10,527 nt of DNA from Bacteroidales bacterium (GTDB lineage: Bacteria; Bacteroidota; Bacteroidia; Bacteroidales; UBA7960). Position 1 is the stretch's first letter, and each line of letters opens with the position of its first letter. The notes under the pieces were generated by a model that was not told the DNA's origin, searched no databases, and saw nothing but the letters and a program-made list of their open reading frames with translations. A program made the position numbers and the translations under genes. The stretch covers positions 1 to 10,527 of the forward strand of contig PWND01000255.1 of the NCBI GenBank assembly GCA_003557965.1. Direction: 5' to 3'. Positions 7,880-10,527 of this stretch are shown here, in pieces.

Positions 7880-9238
7880 ATGGTAAAATCAATTTTTTTA
7901 TTCCTCTCAATAACAATAGGATTAACTATTCTGAAAACTTCGGTAAGCACTTACTCTCAGGATAAAGTTCCTATTGATAAAATTGTAGCAGTAGTTGGAA
8001 ACTCAGCAGTTCTTGAGTCAGAACTTATTGCTGAAATGATGCAATTTGAGGCCCAGGGTATTTCGCTTGGCGACAATCCTATGTGCGAGCTTTTAAACGA
8101 TGTTTTATACCAAAAACTTCTTTATAATCAAGCTGTTGTAGATAGTGTTGAAGTATCAGAAGCGCAGGTTGAACAAGAACTGGAAAGAAGAATCAGGTTC
8201 TTTATTCAGCAAATCGGTTCAAGAGAAAGGCTGGAAGAATATTATGGAATGAGTATAGAAGAAATAAAAGACGATTTCAGGGATATGATTAGAGAGCAGC
8301 TTGTTAGTCAGTCAATGGAAAGAGTAATTAGCGAAGGCGTGAGAGCTACTCCTTCTGAAGTCAGAGCTTTCTATAATAGCCTGCCCGAAGATAGTATTCC
8401 TATTGTAGAAATGGAATTGCAACTTGCTCATATCGTCAGGAAACCACCGGTTAGAGAAGAAGAAATTCAAAGAGTAAAACAAAGTCTTACTGAATACAGG
8501 GAAAGAGTTCTACAAGGAGAACGGTTTAGTACGCTGGCTATTTTATACTCTGAAGACCCTGGCTCAGCCAGAAGGGGAGGTGAACTGGGATTTTATGGCA
8601 GAGGTGAACTTTTTCCTGAATTTGAAGCAGTGGCCTTTGGCCTCAGGCCGGGAGAAGTATCGGAAATAGTTGAAACACAAGCCGGATTTCATATTATTCA
8701 ACTTATAGAACGTAGAGGTGAGATGGTTAACGTAAGACATATCCTGCTGCAACCAAGAGTTTTGTCGTCTGATATTCAAAAAGTAAGAAACGAACTTGAT
8801 AGTATCAGAAACCTGGTACTTAACAATGAAATGTCTTTTGCTGAAGCAGCACTGGAATTTTCCGAACACCCAAGCAAAACTAACAGAGGAGTTATGATTA
8901 ATCCTTATACCGGAACAAACAGGTTTAAAAGTGATGAGATGGAGCCCAGACTGTTTTTTAAACTAAATGAAATGGAAGTTGACCAAATAACAGAACCTAT
9001 GCCTAAGCAAACGGAAGATGGGAAGGAGGCTTTTAGGATTATTAAAATTATTGACAGAAGAGAACCACAAAAAGCTTCACTTTCACAGGATTATGACTAT
9101 ATTCAAAAAATTGTCTTGAACAAGAAAAGGCATAAGGTTATTAAAGAATGGATAAATGATAAAATCCCCTCAACTTACATATATATTCATCCGAAATACC
9201 AGGATTGTGAATTCGAAATTAACTGGTTAAAAAACTAA
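7880..9238 (+). CDS. surA: SurA-like periplasmic chaperone / peptidylprolyl isomerase
   Basis: A 452-aa protein, close to the length of SurA, which escorts unfolded outer-membrane proteins across the periplasm to the BAM complex. A Sec signal peptide covers about residues 1-26, with no lipobox. The SurA N-terminal chaperone region (about 32-175) starts with the typical DKIVAVVGNSAVLESEL and includes the helix pair through YYGMSIEEIKDDFRDMIREQL. Parvulin 1 (about 178-278) has AHIV (His184), YSEDPGSARRGGELG (Asp226) and GFHIIQL (His271), all canonical. Parvulin 2 (about 283-392) keeps RHILL (His287), but has SEHP (His330) where acidic or Cys residues are usual, lacks the RGG-loop, and has Arg386 in AFRIIKI in place of the second His. 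It is therefore probably inactive. A C-terminal helix (395-452) completes the SurA layout. The lipoprotein gene ends 46 bp upstream. surA is used in the family sense; orthology to E. coli SurA is not demonstrated. Confidence 0.9.
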   Translation: MVKSIFLFLSITIGLTILKTSVSTYSQDKVPIDKIVAVVGNSAVLESELIAEMMQFEAQGISLGDNPMCELLNDVLYQKLLYNQAVVDSVEVSEAQVEQELERRIRFFIQQIGSRERLEEYYGMSIEEIKDDFRDMIREQLVSQSMERVISEGVRATPSEVRAFYNSLPEDSIPIVEMELQLAHIVRKPPVREEEIQRVKQSLTEYRERVLQGERFSTLAILYSEDPGSARRGGELGFYGRGELFPEFEAVAFGLRPGEVSEIVETQAGFHIIQLIERRGEMVNVRHILLQPRVLSSDIQKVRNELDSIRNLVLNNEMSFAEAALEFSEHPSKTNRGVMINPYTGTNRFKSDEMEPRLFFKLNEMEVDQITEPMPKQTEDGKEAFRIIKIIDRREPQKASLSQDYDYIQKIVLNKKRHKVIKEWINDKIPSTYIYIHPKYQDCEFEINWLKN

Positions 9239-9264
9239 TTACTATTTATTAAAGAGAATTTTTT

Positions 9265-10233
9265 ATGGAGAAGTTTAAATCTGATGTAGAAGCACTTGAT
9301 TACTTTAATGAAAAATATAATATTCTGAAAAGTGAAATCGGGAAAGTTATTGTAGGCCAGGATGATGTAATAAAGAATGTAATTATTTCTATTTTTTCCA
9401 AAGGACACTGTTTGCTCGTTGGTGTGCCGGGGTTGGCAAAAACTCTTTTGGTGAATACTATTGCAAATGTTTTAGGGCTAAAGTTCAGTAGAATACAATT
9501 TACACCTGATCTTATGCCATCTGATATTATTGGAACAGAAATCCTTGATGAAACCAGAAACTTCAGGTTTGTTAAAGGCCCCTTGTTTGCTAATATCCTT
9601 TTAGCAGATGAAATAAACAGAACCCCGCCTAAAACTCAATCAGCACTCCTGGAAGCTATGCAGGAAAGGGCTGTTACTGCAGGTGGTAAAACTTATAAAC
9701 TTGAAGATCCTTTTTTTGTTCTGGCAACACAAAACCCTATAGAGCAAGAAGGTACATATCCACTACCGGAAGCACAGCTTGACAGATTTATGCTTAATGT
9801 TTACCTTGATTATCCCTCGCTGGAGCAAGAAATTCAAGTAGTAAAAAACACCACAGGCTCCGAAGAACTGGATGTTAATGTTGTTCTTAGCGCAGAAGAA
9901 ATTATTTACTTTCAAAACCTGGTACGCAGAATACCAGTACCTGATAATGTAATTGAATATGCTGTTGGACTTACTGCGAAAACAAGGCCAGGGAACAACA
10001 TGGCTGGTAAAATGGCTAATGATTTTATAAATTGGGGTGCAGGCCCGCGTGCCAGCCAATATCTTATAATGGGAGCAAAATGCCATGCAGCAATATCAGG
10101 GAAGTACTCCCCTGATATTGAGGATGTTAATGCAATAGCATATTCTATTTTAAGACATAGAATAGTTAGGAATTATATTGCCGAAGCAGAAGGAGTATCT
10201 ACAGACAAAATTGTCGAAAATTTGATTAGCTAA
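9265..10233 (+). CDS. MoxR-family AAA+ ATPase
   Basis: A 322-aa cytoplasmic AAA+ ATPase of the normal length for the MoxR family, whose members act as chaperones in maturation of protein or metal-cofactor complexes, often with VWA-domain partners. The N-terminal helix with IVGQDDVI is followed by Walker A GVPGLAKT (53-60), the segment TPDLMPSDIIG, Walker B ILLADE (111-116) and the sensor-1 region ATQNPIEQEGTYPLPEAQLDRF (154-175), with Asn157 and the Arg174 finger. The lid domain carries RPGNN and GAGPRASQYL (sensor 2 Arg). All ATPase motifs are present. AAAGAG at 9250-9255 is a modest purine-rich ribosome site. The surA-like gene ends 26 bp upstream, so it may be the last gene of that operon. 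The DUF58/BatA-type partners that commonly follow moxR in Bacteroidota are absent from this window: the next 294 bp has no gene. ATPase family is certain; the client is unknown. Confidence 0.95.
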   Translation: MEKFKSDVEALDYFNEKYNILKSEIGKVIVGQDDVIKNVIISIFSKGHCLLVGVPGLAKTLLVNTIANVLGLKFSRIQFTPDLMPSDIIGTEILDETRNFRFVKGPLFANILLADEINRTPPKTQSALLEAMQERAVTAGGKTYKLEDPFFVLATQNPIEQEGTYPLPEAQLDRFMLNVYLDYPSLEQEIQVVKNTTGSEELDVNVVLSAEEIIYFQNLVRRIPVPDNVIEYAVGLTAKTRPGNNMAGKMANDFINWGAGPRASQYLIMGAKCHAAISGKYSPDIEDVNAIAYSILRHRIVRNYIAEAEGVSTDKIVENLIS

Positions 10234-10261
10234 AAAATATCAAATTTTTAATTTTTTTTTT
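10233..10261 (+). terminator. Possible AT-only terminator after the moxR gene
   Basis: AAAAAT (10233-10238) and ATTTTT (10244-10249) can pair around a 5-nt loop, followed by a run of ten T residues (10252-10261). Position, immediately after the stop codon, fits a terminator. The stem has no G-C pairs, so it would be weak, and in such AT-rich sequence it may be chance. Confidence 0.3.
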
Positions 10262-10278
10262 AGCATTAAAAAAAAATT
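10250..10278. repeat. Perfect A/T inverted repeat (11-bp arms)
   Basis: The arm AATTTTTTTTT (10250-10260) is exactly complementary to AAAAAAAAATT (10268-10278), with a 7-nt spacer (TAGCATT). The phased A- and T-tracts lie directly upstream of a TAnnTTTG element, so intrinsic DNA bending or an UP-element-like role upstream of a strong promoter is plausible. The same sequence could also act as a bidirectional terminator. Its function is not shown by sequence alone. Confidence 0.45.
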
Positions 10279-10288
10279 GCTATATTTG
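10259..10288 (+). promoter_or_regulatory. Upstream promoter-like element (putative rRNA P1)
   Basis: TATATTTG at 10281-10288 fits the TAnnTTTG -7 consensus. The -33 position (about 10259-10261) holds only TTT, not TTG, so recognition would depend on the A/T tracts upstream. It lies 154 bp upstream of a second, better promoter on the same strand, a tandem layout common for rRNA operons. Confidence 0.45.
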
Positions 10289-10306
10289 TAGTCCAATTTA
10301 CTTTTG

Positions 10307-10348
10307 ATCTTTTTAATTTTATTTCCATAAAAAGATTTTCGCAATCTT
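10307..10348 (+). promoter_or_regulatory. Overlapping, mutually exclusive hairpins between two promoters
   Basis: ATCTTTTT (10307-10314) pairs perfectly with AAAAAGAT (10329-10336) across a 14-nt loop. The same 3' arm supplies AAGATT (10332-10337), which pairs perfectly with AATCTT (10343-10348) across a 5-nt loop. Both cannot form at once. An outer pairing of CCAAT (10293-10297) with ATTGG (10352-10356) could enclose them. A T-rich run (10373-10384) follows after CTTGGG. This could be a leader structure, a small RNA from the upstream promoter, or coincidence in AT-rich DNA. Confidence 0.3.
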
Positions 10349-10412
10349 CACATTGGTACACAACAACTTGGGTTTTTTATTTTATAAATTTAATAAAAAA
10401 GTCATGTAATTC

Positions 10413-10442
10413 TTGTTGAAAAGAAAAAAGTGTTTACCTTTG
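10413..10442 (+). promoter_or_regulatory. Strong Bacteroidota-type promoter (putative rRNA operon P2)
   Basis: TACCTTTG (10435-10442) matches TAnnTTTG exactly, and TTG (10413-10415) lies 19 nt upstream at the -33 position. The spacer is A-rich. The TACCTTTGCAC form is typical of strong Bacteroidota promoters, including those of rRNA operons. Transcription would start near 10446-10450, and no ORF begins in the remaining 80 bases, which supports a stable-RNA leader. Confidence 0.75.
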
Positions 10443-10445
10443 CAC

Positions 10446-10527
10446 TCCCCAAATAGAGGAACTGTTTTTTTTGGGGTGATTTTAAGAAAGAGTAAAAAAG
10501 GTCTTTGAATAACTGATAACCAAGATA
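10446..10527 (+). other. Probable pre-16S rRNA leader with boxA-like element (continues past window)
   Basis: No ORF begins in these bases, which follow a strong promoter. AGGTCTTTGAATAAC (10499-10513) resembles the boxA antitermination element of rRNA leaders (E. coli TGCTCTTTAACA), in the CTTTGA form that I associate with Bacteroidota rRNA leaders. The mature 16S 5' end (AGAGTTTGATCCTGGCTCAG) is not reached, so the rRNA assignment is an inference from promoter, boxA-like motif and lack of coding. A tRNA or ribosomal-protein transcript is the main alternative. Confidence 0.6.
10447..10476 (+). repeat. Hairpin at the predicted 5' end of the leader transcript
   Basis: CCCCAAA (10447-10453) pairs perfectly with TTTGGGG (10470-10476) around a 16-nt loop. 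It is the most GC-rich stem in the intergenic region and lies at or just after the predicted start site. It could protect the transcript 5' end or be a pre-rRNA processing element; no long T-run follows it, which argues against an intrinsic terminator. Confidence 0.5.

Noticed and set aside
1..10527. CRISPR arrays, insertion sequences, prophage or toxin-antitoxin genes
   Set aside because: No repeated spacer-repeat pattern, transposase motifs, terminal inverted repeats or small paired genes were seen on either strand.

Overview
This 10.5 kb window is a low-GC stretch from a member of the Bacteroidota. Three things point there: a type IX secretion (T9SS) type B sorting domain on one product, Bacteroidota-type promoters (TAnnTTTG at -7) before guaB and near the right end, and few clear Shine-Dalgarno sequences. 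The genus cannot be resolved. All confident genes are on the + strand and gaps are short.

Left region (1-3299): the 3' end of one M16-family zinc-peptidase-like gene, a complete second M16 gene, and a secreted FnIII-like protein with a C-terminal T9SS sorting domain. The second M16 protein has lost the zinc-binding HxxEH motif but keeps the Arg/Tyr pair. The visible tail of the first lacks the Tyr of that pair. This is the pattern of a heterodimeric M16B protease with one zinc subunit and one Arg/Tyr subunit. The secreted protein overlaps the second M16 gene by ATGA.

Middle region (3346-9238): a promoter precedes guaB (IMP dehydrogenase), which is followed after 16 bp by a periplasmic folding cluster. 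The cluster holds a 670-aa PPIase with two intact-looking parvulin domains, a 284-aa lipoprotein resembling a SurA/PpiC protein with an eroded parvulin domain, and a 452-aa SurA-like chaperone whose first parvulin domain looks canonical and whose second looks degenerate. These probably act together on outer-membrane protein folding.

Right region (9265-10527): a MoxR-family AAA+ ATPase gene, then about 294 bp without a gene. That gap holds AT-rich inverted repeats, two promoter-like elements and a leader with a boxA-like sequence. It looks like the promoter and leader of an rRNA operon whose 16S gene would start just beyond the window.

I saw no mobile element, CRISPR array, tRNA or defence system. 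The content is mostly conserved housekeeping and envelope biogenesis. The points most worth checking are the division of catalytic residues between the M16 subunits, the graded loss of PPIase residues across the three-gene chaperone cluster, and the structured region upstream of the putative rRNA promoter.
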